From a bacterium HR36 (lineage in GTDB: Bacteria > Planctomycetota > Planctomycetia > Gemmatales > HRBIN36), in contig BEIM01000006.1 of assembly GCA_002898995.1 (NCBI GenBank), positions 1 through 20,679 on the forward strand: a stretch of 20,679 nucleotides of DNA. The letters run 5' to 3'. The notes under the pieces are model-generated. The model ran no database searches. It worked only from the letters and a program-made list of their open reading frames with translations, and was not told where the DNA came from. Positions 13,697-20,679 of the stretch are shown in pieces (position 1 is the first letter of the stretch; each line of letters begins with the position of its first letter). A program made the position numbers and the translations under genes.

Positions 13697-15121
13697 ATGA
13701 AGGGTATGCGGAAACTGCTAGCGGTGAGCCTGTTGGCGTTGGTGGCAGCAGCGGCGTTTTTGACGTCGCCTAATGCTGCGCGTGCCGCGGAACGATACAA
13801 CGTTTTGTTTATCGTTTCAGATGACTTGTGCAATGTGCTGGGCTGTTATGGGCACACGTTGGTGAAGTCGCCGCACATAGATCGACTGGCGCAAGCAGGT
13901 GTCGTGTTTGACCGGGCTTACTGTCAATTTCCGCTCTGCAACCCGTCCCGCGCTTCGTTTCTCACAGGGATGCGGCCTGACACAACGCGCGTGGTGGATA
14001 ACTCTGTGCATTTCCGCAAACATCATCCCGAGGTCGTCACCTTGCCGCAATTGTTCCGCAAGCACGGCTACTGGGTAGGGCGGGTCGGTAAGCTCTACCA
14101 TTAAGGCGTACCCACGCAGATCGGCACAGATGGCCTGGATGATAAGCCCTCCTGGGATCAGGTGGTCAATCCCATCGGTCGGGACAAGCGCGAGGAAGCG
14201 AAGATTTTCAGCCTCATTCCTGGCCAATTCGGGGGTACGCTCAGCTGGATGGCTGCCGAAGGCAGTGACGAAGAACAGACCGATGGTATTGGGGCCACCC
14301 AAGCCATCAAATTGCTGGAACAGCACCGCCAGCGCCCGTTTTTCCTTGCGGTGGGTTTCTATCGGCCCCACACGCCTTATGTCGCGCCGAAGAAGTATTT
14401 CGACCTGTATCCACTCGAGAAAATCGTGCTTCCCTATGTACCGCCCGATCACCGCAAACAGGGTCCAGCGGCGGCGTTCGCCAGCGCGCTCTCCGAGCAG
14501 GACAAGATGTCGGATGATCTGCGCAAGCAAGCCATTCAGGCGTATTATGCGGCGGTGACCTTCATGGATGCCCAGGTTGGCCGAGTCGTGGAGGCGCTGG
14601 AGCGTCTGGGTTTGCGCGACCGTACCATCATCGTCTTTACCAGCGATCACGGTTATCATCTGGGCGAGCATGGGCTGTGGCAGAAGAGGAGCTTATTTGA
14701 AAACTCGGCACGAGTGCCGCTGATTATCGTGGTGCCGAAAGCTCGCGGCAATGGTCAGCGCTGCCTGCGCACCGTGGAACTGGTGGACCTGTATCCGACC
14801 TTAGCGGATCTGTGCGGTCTTCCGTTGCCCGATCATCTGGAAGGTCGCAGTCTTCGGCCGCTTCTGGACGACCCGCGAGCCAAGTGGGAAAAAGCTGCCT
14901 ACACGCAGGTGACTCGAGGCAAGGGTATGGGACGCACGGTGCGCACCGAGCGCTATCGCTATACGGAATGGATTGAGGGCAAAGCGGGCGTGCAACTGTT
15001 CGATTACGAAAAAGACCCAGCAGAGTTGACTAACCTGGCGGGCCGGCCTGAATATGCTGAGGTCGAAAAGCAACTGCGCGATTTGCTGCGCAATCCGCCG
15101 GGACGCACGGCGCCAAAATAG
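13697..15121 (+). pseudogene. Sulfatase (iduronate-2-sulfatase type) interrupted by an in-frame TAA
   Basis: A 475-codon frame encoding a family S1 sulfatase, apart from one TAA at 14102-14104 (codon 136). Start ATG 13697 has AAGGAG 8 nt upstream. Signal peptide about 1-31, cleaved near ARA-A. Metal ligands Asp42-Asp43 (FIVSDDL) and the formylglycine site Cys81 in CNPSRASFLTG are in the first part. The second part has FYRPHTPYVAPKKYFDLYP, the metal-binding FTSDHGYHLGEHGLWQKRSLFE, RVPLI and a C-terminal subdomain RTERYRYTEW. The frame stays open across the stop: KLYH-stop-GVPTQIGTDGLDDKPSW, where relatives have KIYHYGVP, so the stop replaces Tyr by one base change. Translation as written gives 135 residues, which hold the catalytic Cys but not the DHG site, hence inactive. 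A GTG at 14162 could restart, without an SD. Substrate would be a sulfated polysaccharide (inference). Confidence 0.88.
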
Positions 15122-15195
15122 CGGCGACCGGCCTGGGACTCCTCGCAGCCGGGCTTAATGCGAACCTGCCCTCAGCTGCGCTAAGGACCGACGCA

Positions 15196-15690
15196 TCAGC
15201 TTAGGGTTTCTGCGAGTATCTTTTGCGCCTGCTCGGCGCGGTATTGTAGGAGTTTCTGGCGCAACTCTGGCCGGGAAGTGGCGAGAATGGCCACCGCTAA
15301 GAGAGCGGCGTTGGTGGCGCCAGCTTTGCCAATGGCCAGCGTGCCCACGGGAACCCCGGCCGGCATTTGCACCATGCTTAGCAGCGAATCCAGCCCGCCC
15401 AAAGTGGCGGTCTGCATGGGGACACCGAGAACAGGCAACACCGTATGGGCGGCGACGACACCCGCCAAATGGGCGGCGCCGCCCGCAGCGGCGATCCACA
15501 CCTGCACTCCCCGGGCTTCCGCCTCGCGGAGGTACTGCACCAGTGCTTCCGGCGTGCGATGGGCCGACAGGACACGGCATTCATGGGGCACGCCAAAGCG
15601 GCGCAGCGTTTCCCCCGCCGACTTCATCACTTCCCAATCCGATTTGCTTCCCATCACCACGCCCACGAGTATTTCTGAGCTTGCCGACAT
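15196..15690 (-). CDS. purE: N5-carboxyaminoimidazole ribonucleotide mutase
   Basis: A 164-aa cytoplasmic PurE, of normal length for the bacterial enzyme. It converts N5-CAIR to CAIR in purine biosynthesis as an octamer. The family signatures are VVMGSKSDWEVM (about 11-22), with the phosphate-binding Ser/Asp residues, RVLSAHRTPE with catalytic His44 (about 39-48), and AGGAAHLAGVVAAHTVLPVLGVP in the middle, followed by LDSLLSMVQMPAGVPVGTLAIG. The start is fixed by GGAGG five nt upstream. PurK, the usual partner of class I PurE, is not in the window. The gene follows the kinase and DUF3754 genes on the same strand after a 92-bp gap that holds a small hairpin right against its SD, so it may be translated from its own leader. 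It converges with the sulfatase remnant. Confidence 0.95.
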   Translation of the reverse strand: MSASSEILVGVVMGSKSDWEVMKSAGETLRRFGVPHECRVLSAHRTPEALVQYLREAEARGVQVWIAAAGGAAHLAGVVAAHTVLPVLGVPMQTATLGGLDSLLSMVQMPAGVPVGTLAIGKAGATNAALLAVAILATSRPELRQKLLQYRAEQAQKILAETLS

Positions 15691-15700
15691 GTCTTCCTCC

Positions 15701-15720
15701 GCCGGGGTCTCGACACCGGC
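15701..15720 (-). promoter_or_regulatory. Hairpin abutting the purE ribosome binding site
   Basis: On the minus strand GCCGG-T-GT, a CGAG loop and AC-C-CCGGC form a stem of five plus two pairs with one mismatch. Its 3' edge touches the GGAGG (15700-15696). Such a stem could affect ribosome access; it does not match a purine riboswitch, which is much larger. Confidence 0.3.
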
Positions 15721-15782
15721 ACGCCTTAAGGCCGCTCGTCTCGCCAGTCATCGGCCTACGGGTGCCGACAGTCGAGGCGTTA

Positions 15783-17117
15783 TCATAGGAGATTGCGATG
15801 GTAGCGAAAATAATTGTCCCAGATCTCGTCTAGCCGTTGGCATGCCTCTAACAAGGGAACCGCGTGCCAGCGCCCCTGATCATCGGGCTGAGCCAGGCCG
15901 AGCCGCTGCAACTTGGCCAGGGCATCCTCAATCTCGAAATCCACACACAGTCGGGCGTGCTGTTCCAGATATTGCTCGATCGTGTCGTCCAATGCGTCGG
16001 CAGTCCAGCCGTCCTGCCCCGCATAGCGCCACAGGAAAAACCAGCTCAGCACTGTCTCGCGGAATTCCTGTTCCTCGGCTTCATCAATCAAATGGACAAG
16101 GGCGCCGAGGTTGTTATCGAGGTTCTGAAAAAACAAGCATTGCGTTACGGTGAGATGGTATTTCTGGCGTGTGCTGACGTAACCAAAATAGGAGCGGACG
16201 CCGTAGCTGATGGGAGCACCGATCAGGCCGAGCCAGGCTAAGACGCCTGCAACCCCGCTCGCCAGGGTGAGAGCTGCGCCCATGACCAGTTTCCATAGAC
16301 AGGTGGCCAGGCCCGCCAGAAGCGGTAGGCCGATCTTCAAGCCATCCAGCGGGCGAATCCGTGGTTCGGTACCAGGAATAAGCATTTCCAAATCGTTCTT
16401 GGGCACGTCTTTGAATAACTTCAGGTACAGGCAATTCTTGTCCACGAAAGGAGGCACGGGGGCATCCGGTCGGAAGCGCACCACCAGCAATAAACGCTGA
16501 TACACGGGGACTTCGACCTGGCGTTCGCGGATCCAGCCGAATAGCCGCGCAGGCACCTTTTCCTTTTCCACAGTGTCGCCGCGGACGTATAGCTCCAGCG
16601 TTTCGAAAAGGTCGAAGTTGACCTCGAAATTGAGCCCCCATCGGCCTGGCTGCCGTATCGCTTCTTCCAAGGCCTGTGGCCCCAGGCGGACAAAATTGGC
16701 CCGCTCCAGCAGCGAGCGCACCTCCTGCAAAATGGCAGCGATTTGCTCACGCCTGTTCAAAGCCTGGTGCGTGCCGCCGGCATTGGCGTGCGGGCTTGGA
16801 CTGTGGCTGCCAGTGTGTTCGGGCAAACCATCGGCCGCAGCCTTCGCCTCACGGTCTCGCCTGACCGGCTCCAGCTCCACCGTGGTCGGCAGCGTGTAAT
16901 CCACAACGATATCCGGGTCAAATGGGGCGTAAAGAGCCTTGAGCCGTTCGCACCGGCTATGAAACTCGAAGTGGAAAATGGCTTCCACCAACCGGCAGAA
17001 TTGCCGAAAGTGTTCCTCGTCTGTCGTGGTTGGACAACCGGGATATCGAAGCAGCAGTTGCACTAACTGCGGCTTGCGTAGAGCGATAACGTGTTCGCGG
17101 TCCCGGTACCGCGCCAT
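15783..17117 (-). CDS. DUF3754 family membrane protein
   Basis: A 444-aa protein resembling the DUF3754 family (related to eukaryotic TMEM143). Family-like features: N-terminal RYRDREHVIALRKPQLVQLLL (split about 3-22); a DIVVDYTLP-containing segment; a low-complexity His/Ser/Ala/Gly linker (about 95-115); REQIAAILQEVRSLLERANF; FETLELYVRGDTVEKEKV; LYLKLFKDVPKNDLEMLIPG; two hydrophobic helices at about 258-305; then KYHLTVTQCLFFQNLDNNLGAL and EEAEEQEFRE-like FLW blocks near the C-terminus. The start at 17117 is preferred over GTG 17231 or ATG 17162 because the RYRDREH block begins there and AGGGA lies 8 nt upstream. The kinase gene ends 129 bp upstream on the same strand, so co-transcription is likely. 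Function unknown; a membrane target or partner of the kinase is inference. Confidence 0.75.
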   Translation of the reverse strand: MARYRDREHVIALRKPQLVQLLLRYPGCPTTTDEEHFRQFCRLVEAIFHFEFHSRCERLKALYAPFDPDIVVDYTLPTTVELEPVRRDREAKAAADGLPEHTGSHSPSPHANAGGTHQALNRREQIAAILQEVRSLLERANFVRLGPQALEEAIRQPGRWGLNFEVNFDLFETLELYVRGDTVEKEKVPARLFGWIRERQVEVPVYQRLLLVVRFRPDAPVPPFVDKNCLYLKLFKDVPKNDLEMLIPGTEPRIRPLDGLKIGLPLLAGLATCLWKLVMGAALTLASGVAGVLAWLGLIGAPISYGVRSYFGYVSTRQKYHLTVTQCLFFQNLDNNLGALVHLIDEAEEQEFRETVLSWFFLWRYAGQDGWTADALDDTIEQYLEQHARLCVDFEIEDALAKLQRLGLAQPDDQGRWHAVPLLEACQRLDEIWDNYFRYHRNLL

Positions 17118-17246
17118 GCCGAAATCCCTGTGAGCTGGAACACCCGACCGCCCCGCCAGCATGCCCGGCCCCTTGCTCACCGCTGACGGTGCGTAACCCA
17201 CGCCTACCCTCCATGATTGCGCTACTCGCACTGGGGGTCACGGCGG

Positions 17247-18116
17247 TCAGGATTCATCTATCCATTCTAGGGCGTCGAGGCGGTCCACGGGATCGGTGAC
17301 CAACGCTTCCACCAATTCCTGCAAGCGCTCATGGACTTCCGTCATGCTTTCGGGACGCTTGTGGGGTTTGTAGGCCAAACATTGATGAATCAACTCTGCC
17401 AGGGGTTGAGGACATGCAGGGTTAGCCTGGCGGACGGGCAGCAACTGCCGCTCCCAAATCTGCTGCGGAATAACCTGGCCCGCGTCGTCCATCACCTGGG
17501 GAATATTTTTCCAGGTGCACAGCCGATACATCGTCGCTCCGAAATTGAAAATATCGGTTTGTTCGTTGACGACACGGTCTTTGACTTGCTCCGGCGCCAT
17601 GTATTCGGGGGTGCCCTGGATGCGGTGTTTGAGCTCGTTTTTCGTCCAGGCCAGGCCGTAATCAATGATTTTCACCACGCCAGTGCGTGCCAGCATGATG
17701 TTGCCAGGTTTGAGGTCGGCGTGGTAAATGTCGCGGCGATGCATGTACGCCAGTCCGCTGGCCACCTGTTCAAAGACCTGCACCAGCTTTGGAAACGGCA
17801 GAATGCGTTGCTTATCGAGCGTCTTGCCCGGCACGTATTCAATCAACAACCGCACCTCCTTGACCCCGAAAAACAACCACTTCGGCACTTTTTCCAGGAT
17901 ATAGATTTTGATGAGGTTTTGGTGGTTGAGCTTCTGTGCGATGCGGAATTCGTGTTCTGCTTGTTCCAGGTACTTGCAATCGTCGGGGTCGGAGATGGGC
18001 ACGATCTTCAGCGCGTATTGCTTACTGTCTGCGCTGCGGCGGATGTGCAGGATAGTGCTGTTGGCCCCCTTACCCAGTTCGCCCAGCACCTGGAACTCAC
18101 CGATGCGTTCTGCCAT
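17247..18116 (-). CDS. Soluble Ser/Thr protein kinase (Hanks type)
   Basis: A 289-aa protein made almost only of a kinase domain, with no TM segment or sensor domain, so cytoplasmic. Visible motifs: glycine loop LGKGANST (Gly15, Gly17), Lys37 in YALKIV, alphaC Glu56, catalytic loop YHADLKPGN with Asp134, Lys136 and Asn139, metal-binding Asp152 in IDYG, and GTPEYMAPEQ (168-177) as activation segment and APE. Two departures from consensus are HAD for HRD and DYG for DFG. All residues needed for catalysis are present, but loss of the HRD arginine suggests it is not controlled by activation-loop phosphorylation in the usual way. The start has an optimal AGGAGGTGA three nt before ATG, implying strong translation. 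The DUF3754 gene follows; a zinc-ribbon membrane protein is divergent, with a shared inverted repeat in between. Confidence 0.93.
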   Translation of the reverse strand: MAERIGEFQVLGELGKGANSTILHIRRSADSKQYALKIVPISDPDDCKYLEQAEHEFRIAQKLNHQNLIKIYILEKVPKWLFFGVKEVRLLIEYVPGKTLDKQRILPFPKLVQVFEQVASGLAYMHRRDIYHADLKPGNIMLARTGVVKIIDYGLAWTKNELKHRIQGTPEYMAPEQVKDRVVNEQTDIFNFGATMYRLCTWKNIPQVMDDAGQVIPQQIWERQLLPVRQANPACPQPLAELIHQCLAYKPHKRPESMTEVHERLQELVEALVTDPVDRLDALEWIDES

Positions 18117-18247
18117 GACTCACCTCCTGAAATGACCAAATGAAGTTCCAAAGCGCACATAAAGCACGAACCCTCCGCGAGGCTTTCCGTCCCCGTGAAG
18201 ACGTCCAGAGCCATCGCTGTACAAAAGAAGAAGACGCCTCTTATTTC

Positions 18248-18276
18248 AGCATAAGGCCGAGCCGCCCCAGGTGCAA
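18248..18276 (-). promoter_or_regulatory. Putative promoter of the kinase-DUF3754 unit
   Basis: On the minus strand TTGCAC (18276-18271), a 17-bp spacer and TATGCT (18253-18248). The -35 lies inside the left arm of the perfect inverted repeat 18266-18305. The leader to the ATG at 18116 would be about 125 nt. Confidence 0.4.
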
Positions 18277-18305
18277 TCGGCAGTCATGGGCTGGTTGCAC
18301 CTGGG
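18266..18305. repeat. Perfect 11-bp inverted repeat in the kinase / zinc-ribbon divergent region
   Basis: CCCAGGTGCAA (18266-18276) and TTGCACCTGGG (18295-18305) are perfectly complementary, with an 18-bp spacer. Each arm reads TTGCACCTGGG outward and is followed 12 bp later by TATGCT (minus) or TAAGCT (plus). It may be an operator shared by both promoters, or a double promoter for one sigma factor. A transcript crossing it could also fold into an 11-bp hairpin. Confidence 0.6.
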
Positions 18306-18323
18306 CCAGGGAGGGCGTAAGCT
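18295..18323 (+). promoter_or_regulatory. Putative promoter of the zinc-ribbon protein gene
   Basis: TTGCAC (18295-18300), a 17-bp spacer and TAAGCT (18318-18323). The match to sigma70 is poor, but the arrangement mirrors the minus-strand promoter at 18276-18248 exactly in element order and spacing. Leader about 39 nt. Confidence 0.35.
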
Positions 18324-18368
18324 AACGGCAGAATGTGCCACCTTTTCGTAATTGCTGGGAGGTCTGCT

Positions 18369-19328
18369 ATGTCAGGGAGTCTAGTAGCATGTCCGGGTTG
18401 TGGTAAACGTTTACGCATTGTCCGAGGTAGTCCGGGCCAGGAGATCATCTGTCCGAACTGTGGGGAGCATTTCCGCTTGCGCGTTTCCCCACGATCCGCA
18501 GGCTCTGCGTTGTCAGACGTGGAGGTGGTGGACGATGACGTGTATGAAGACGAAGAAGATCAGGACAACGATTTTTACGGGCAGCCTGGGCGCAAGCGGC
18601 GGCCCTCTGAACAAAGCACGCTTTTTCTGATAATTGTGGGAGGCGCGTTGGGCCTGGGACTACTCGGCCTGATTGTAGCTTTCGTAGCGGTGACGATGCT
18701 CGAACGCCCCGCAGCCATGCAGCAAGCTGGCCCGGCTCGGCAGGTGAATCAGTTTCAGCCACAGCCTAACCCACCGAATGCACCACCGCCGCCCAATAAG
18801 GCGGTTACCTCACCCCTGCCAGGCGGAGGCACCGCTCCAGAATCCACTGGCAGTAATCCTGCCGCGAAATCTGGCGCTGCACTTGGTCAGAATCCCCAGG
18901 CCGAACGCTACGAGAAAATCGTCGAACGGATCTGGCAACTTGCTGAGGAGATGTGGGTAGCTTACAAACAGACACAGGCCGGCGCCCCCGGCGTGGGTGG
19001 AGTACGGCTGCTGCCGCCACCCCAGGCACAACTTTTCGCCGAGCGGATGCAGGCGGTCAACAAGGAATTGCTGGCGCTGATCACTGAGGCCAGACAAATG
19101 CCGCCACCCGACCCACAGCTGCTGGCCAAGCTCCGCGACTTGAACGCCCGCAAATATCGGGAACTACTCAAACGGCACAATATCGTAATAATCGGCCCGC
19201 CTACAGTTCCCGTGCCTTTGCCATTGGGCCCAGGCGGTGGCTTGGGGCCAGCCTTGAGGCCTGCTGAAAAAGCCCTCAGTGAGTTTCAAAACATCCTCGA
19301 CCTTGGCCCCAACTGGACACCGAAATAA
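18369..19328 (+). CDS. Zinc-ribbon, single-TM, proline-rich membrane protein
   Basis: A 319-aa protein of a planctomycete-like design. The N-terminus is a CPGCG...CPNCG zinc ribbon (Cys8, Cys11, Cys28, Cys31), resembling the MJ0042-type finger. A strongly acidic stretch (about 50-68), a basic RKRR (75-78) and one TM helix (about 84-111) follow. A Pro/Gln/Asn-rich linker (about 115-175) leads to a helical segment (about 180-275) with an RYEKIVERIWQLAEEMW opening, and a Gly/Pro-rich end. The basic cluster before the helix predicts zinc ribbon in and the rest out. The start at 18369 has GGGAGG six nt upstream; an earlier ATG at 18333 lacks an SD and adds 12 residues. The divergent kinase shares the promoter region, suggesting co-regulation. 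The function is unknown. Confidence 0.8.
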   Translation: MSGSLVACPGCGKRLRIVRGSPGQEIICPNCGEHFRLRVSPRSAGSALSDVEVVDDDVYEDEEDQDNDFYGQPGRKRRPSEQSTLFLIIVGGALGLGLLGLIVAFVAVTMLERPAAMQQAGPARQVNQFQPQPNPPNAPPPPNKAVTSPLPGGGTAPESTGSNPAAKSGAALGQNPQAERYEKIVERIWQLAEEMWVAYKQTQAGAPGVGGVRLLPPPQAQLFAERMQAVNKELLALITEARQMPPPDPQLLAKLRDLNARKYRELLKRHNIVIIGPPTVPVPLPLGPGGGLGPALRPAEKALSEFQNILDLGPNWTPK

Positions 19329-19403
19329 TCGCGCTGCAAACTAGCCTGACGCATGCGCATGGGATTTATCCTGAGCATGGGTCTAGGCTTGCAGGAGTAG
19401 GTC

Positions 19404-20679
19404 ATGACACGCACACCCCAGCAGGCGTACGCGGAACTGATCCGGCGGGAAAAAGAACGGGCGCTGATTACGAGCAGCGCAGCCCTGTTGGCCTGGGACG
19501 AACGCACGTGCATGCCCCGCGCAGGCGCCAGCTACCGTGCCGAGCAACTGGCCTGCTTAGCTCGGCTGGCGCACGAGATGCTCACGGACCCGCTGACGGG
19601 CGAGCTTCTCGCCGAAGCTGCCGAACTCCCTGCGGCACAGCAGGCGAATTCGGTGGAGGCTGCGGTCCTGCGGGAAATCCGCCGCGCTTATGAACGCGCC
19701 AAGAAACTGCCTCGGAGCCTCGTCGAGGAACTGGCCCGCGCCACGACGCTCGGCCAGCAGGCGTGGGAACAGGCTCGCCGCATCAATAGCTTCGCCAGTT
19801 TCCGCCCGCATCTGGAGCGTATCGTGCAGCTCAAACGCCAAGAAGCGGAGGCCGTTGGTTACGAAACTACTCCCTACGATGCCTTGCTCGAAGAGTATGA
19901 GCCTGGCGAGGCCAGCGAAAACCTGCGGCGCTTGTTTGGCACACTACGGCAGGAGTTAGTGCAGATCATGAGCGAGGTACAGGGAACCAATCGCACACCG
20001 CGGCGCGATATCCTCGAACGGGATTACCCCGTGCATTTGCAGGAAGTACTGGCCCGCAGCGCCGCGGCAGCTATCGGTTTCGATTTCGAGGCTGGGCGGC
20101 TGGATGTCACGGCGCATCCCTTCTGCAGCAGCGTCGGACCCCGCGATGTTCGCATAACCACTCGTTACAACCCCCGGCAATTCGCCCCCGCGTTTTTTGG
20201 TGTCCTGCATGAAGCGGGACACGGGCTTTATGAGCAGGGACTCGAACCCGAACATTTCGGCACGCCACTGGGTATGCCTTGTTCCCTCGGCATACATGAA
20301 TCGCAATCCCGCCTTTGGGAGAACCAGGTTGGCCGGTCCCGACCTTTCTGGGAACACTTTTTCCCGCGGGCGCAGCAAATTTTCCTGGACAGCCTCCGCG
20401 ACGTCACCCTGGACGAATTCGTCTTTGCCATCAACGAAGTGCGCCCCTCACTCATTCGCGTGGAAGCGGATGAAGCCACTTACAACCTGCACATCCTGAT
20501 CCGTTTCGAATTGGAACAGGCGCTGGTGAGCGGCGACCTACTTCCTGCCGACTTGCCGGGGGCCTGGAATGAGAAGTATCGCCAGTACCTCCATTTGACA
20601 CCGCCCGACGATTCCCAAGGTTGTTTGCAGGACATTCACTGGAGCGCTGGGCTGTTCGGCTACTTTCCGACATACACGC
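19404..20679 (+). CDS. Carboxypeptidase Taq (M32 metallopeptidase), 3' end outside the window
   Basis: The first 425 codons of an M32 carboxypeptidase, a cytoplasmic zinc enzyme that removes C-terminal residues from peptides; full-length members have about 500 residues, so about 75 are missing beyond the window edge. Seen: N-terminal helices with SAALLAWDERTCMPRAGASYRAEQ (split about 24-47), the family-typical YDALLEEYEPG, then the zinc site FFGVLHEAGHGLYEQG with His269, Glu270 and His273, and the third ligand Glu299 in GIHESQSRLWENQVGRS. VRPSLIRVEADEATYNLHI and LIRFELEQAL are further M32 signatures. The start ATG has AGGAG six nt upstream. It lies 75 bp after the zinc-ribbon gene and may be read from the same transcript; no functional link is evident. 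Confidence 0.95.
   Translation, partial: MTRTPQQAYAELIRREKERALITSSAALLAWDERTCMPRAGASYRAEQLACLARLAHEMLTDPLTGELLAEAAELPAAQQANSVEAAVLREIRRAYERAKKLPRSLVEELARATTLGQQAWEQARRINSFASFRPHLERIVQLKRQEAEAVGYETTPYDALLEEYEPGEASENLRRLFGTLRQELVQIMSEVQGTNRTPRRDILERDYPVHLQEVLARSAAAAIGFDFEAGRLDVTAHPFCSSVGPRDVRITTRYNPRQFAPAFFGVLHEAGHGLYEQGLEPEHFGTPLGMPCSLGIHESQSRLWENQVGRSRPFWEHFFPRAQQIFLDSLRDVTLDEFVFAINEVRPSLIRVEADEATYNLHILIRFELEQALVSGDLLPADLPGAWNEKYRQYLHLTPPDDSQGCLQDIHWSAGLFGYFPTYT

Noticed and set aside
9089..15121. Genome-wide stop codon reassignment (TAA as Tyr)
   Set aside because: Intact genes in the window end at TAA and TGA exactly where their families end, for example the PSCyt1 and DUF1501 genes.
14817..15195. 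Intrinsic terminator between the sulfatase remnant and purE
   Set aside because: Only a 5-bp CCGGC/GCCGG stem is present after the sulfatase stop, with no T-run on either strand.
15698..15782. Purine riboswitch upstream of purE
   Set aside because: Only a 20-nt stem is present; none of the conserved three-way junction of a guanine/adenine or PRPP-type element can be seen.

Overview
The window looks like chromosomal DNA of a planctomycete (Planctomycetota, probably near Gemmatales/Pirellulales; the rank below phylum is inference). The markers are a PSCyt1-DUF1549-DUF1553 protein next to a Tat-exported DUF1501 protein, a second DUF1549/DUF1553 protein, a DUF1559 pseudopilin-like protein, an iduronate-2-sulfatase-type sulfatase, a soluble Ser/Thr kinase and a DUF1802 protein. 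Base composition is fairly even and moderately GC-rich. I see no rRNA, tRNA, CRISPR array, transposase, integrase or prophage gene.

Layout. 1-627: small ClpP-like protease homologue (-). 979-2762: two translationally coupled + genes, a TIM-barrel sugar phosphate isomerase/epimerase and a DUF1802 protein. 2752-8725: exported haem/DUF1549 block with divergent promoters, a lone DUF1549/DUF1553 gene (-) facing away from the PSCyt1-DUF1549-DUF1553 gene and its DUF1501 partner (+). 8726-11117: a decayed-looking stretch with a multi-TM membrane protein split by an in-frame TGA and a DUF1559 gene cut by an in-frame TAA, separated by about 500 bp without genes. 11264-13513: small hypothetical protein with a possibly leaderless promoter, a GT4 glycosyltransferase, and a YbjN-like protein with a TTG start. 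13697-15121: a sulfatase interrupted by an in-frame TAA where a conserved Tyr is expected. 15196-18116 (-): purE, a DUF3754 membrane protein and a Ser/Thr kinase. 18369-20679 (+): zinc-ribbon/single-TM/proline-rich protein and a carboxypeptidase Taq (M32) that runs off the end.

How the genes may work together. The PSCyt1/DUF1549/DUF1553 and DUF1501 pair is probably one exported unit: the first has a Sec-type signal and CxxCH motifs, the second a twin-arginine signal. The kinase and the DUF3754 membrane protein probably share a transcript. The kinase and the zinc-ribbon membrane protein are transcribed divergently from a region with a perfect 11-bp inverted repeat (18266-18305), each arm of which can serve as the -35 of the outward promoter. 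That module (kinase, DUF3754, zinc-ribbon protein) is the best candidate for an undescribed signalling system here.

The most unusual window-level observation is that three separate genes (membrane protein, DUF1559, sulfatase) each carry one in-frame stop codon with the reading frame and family-like sequence intact on both sides, and no frameshift. TAA and TGA end other intact genes here, so simple code reassignment is unlikely; recent nonsense mutation, base errors in the assembly, or readthrough remain open.
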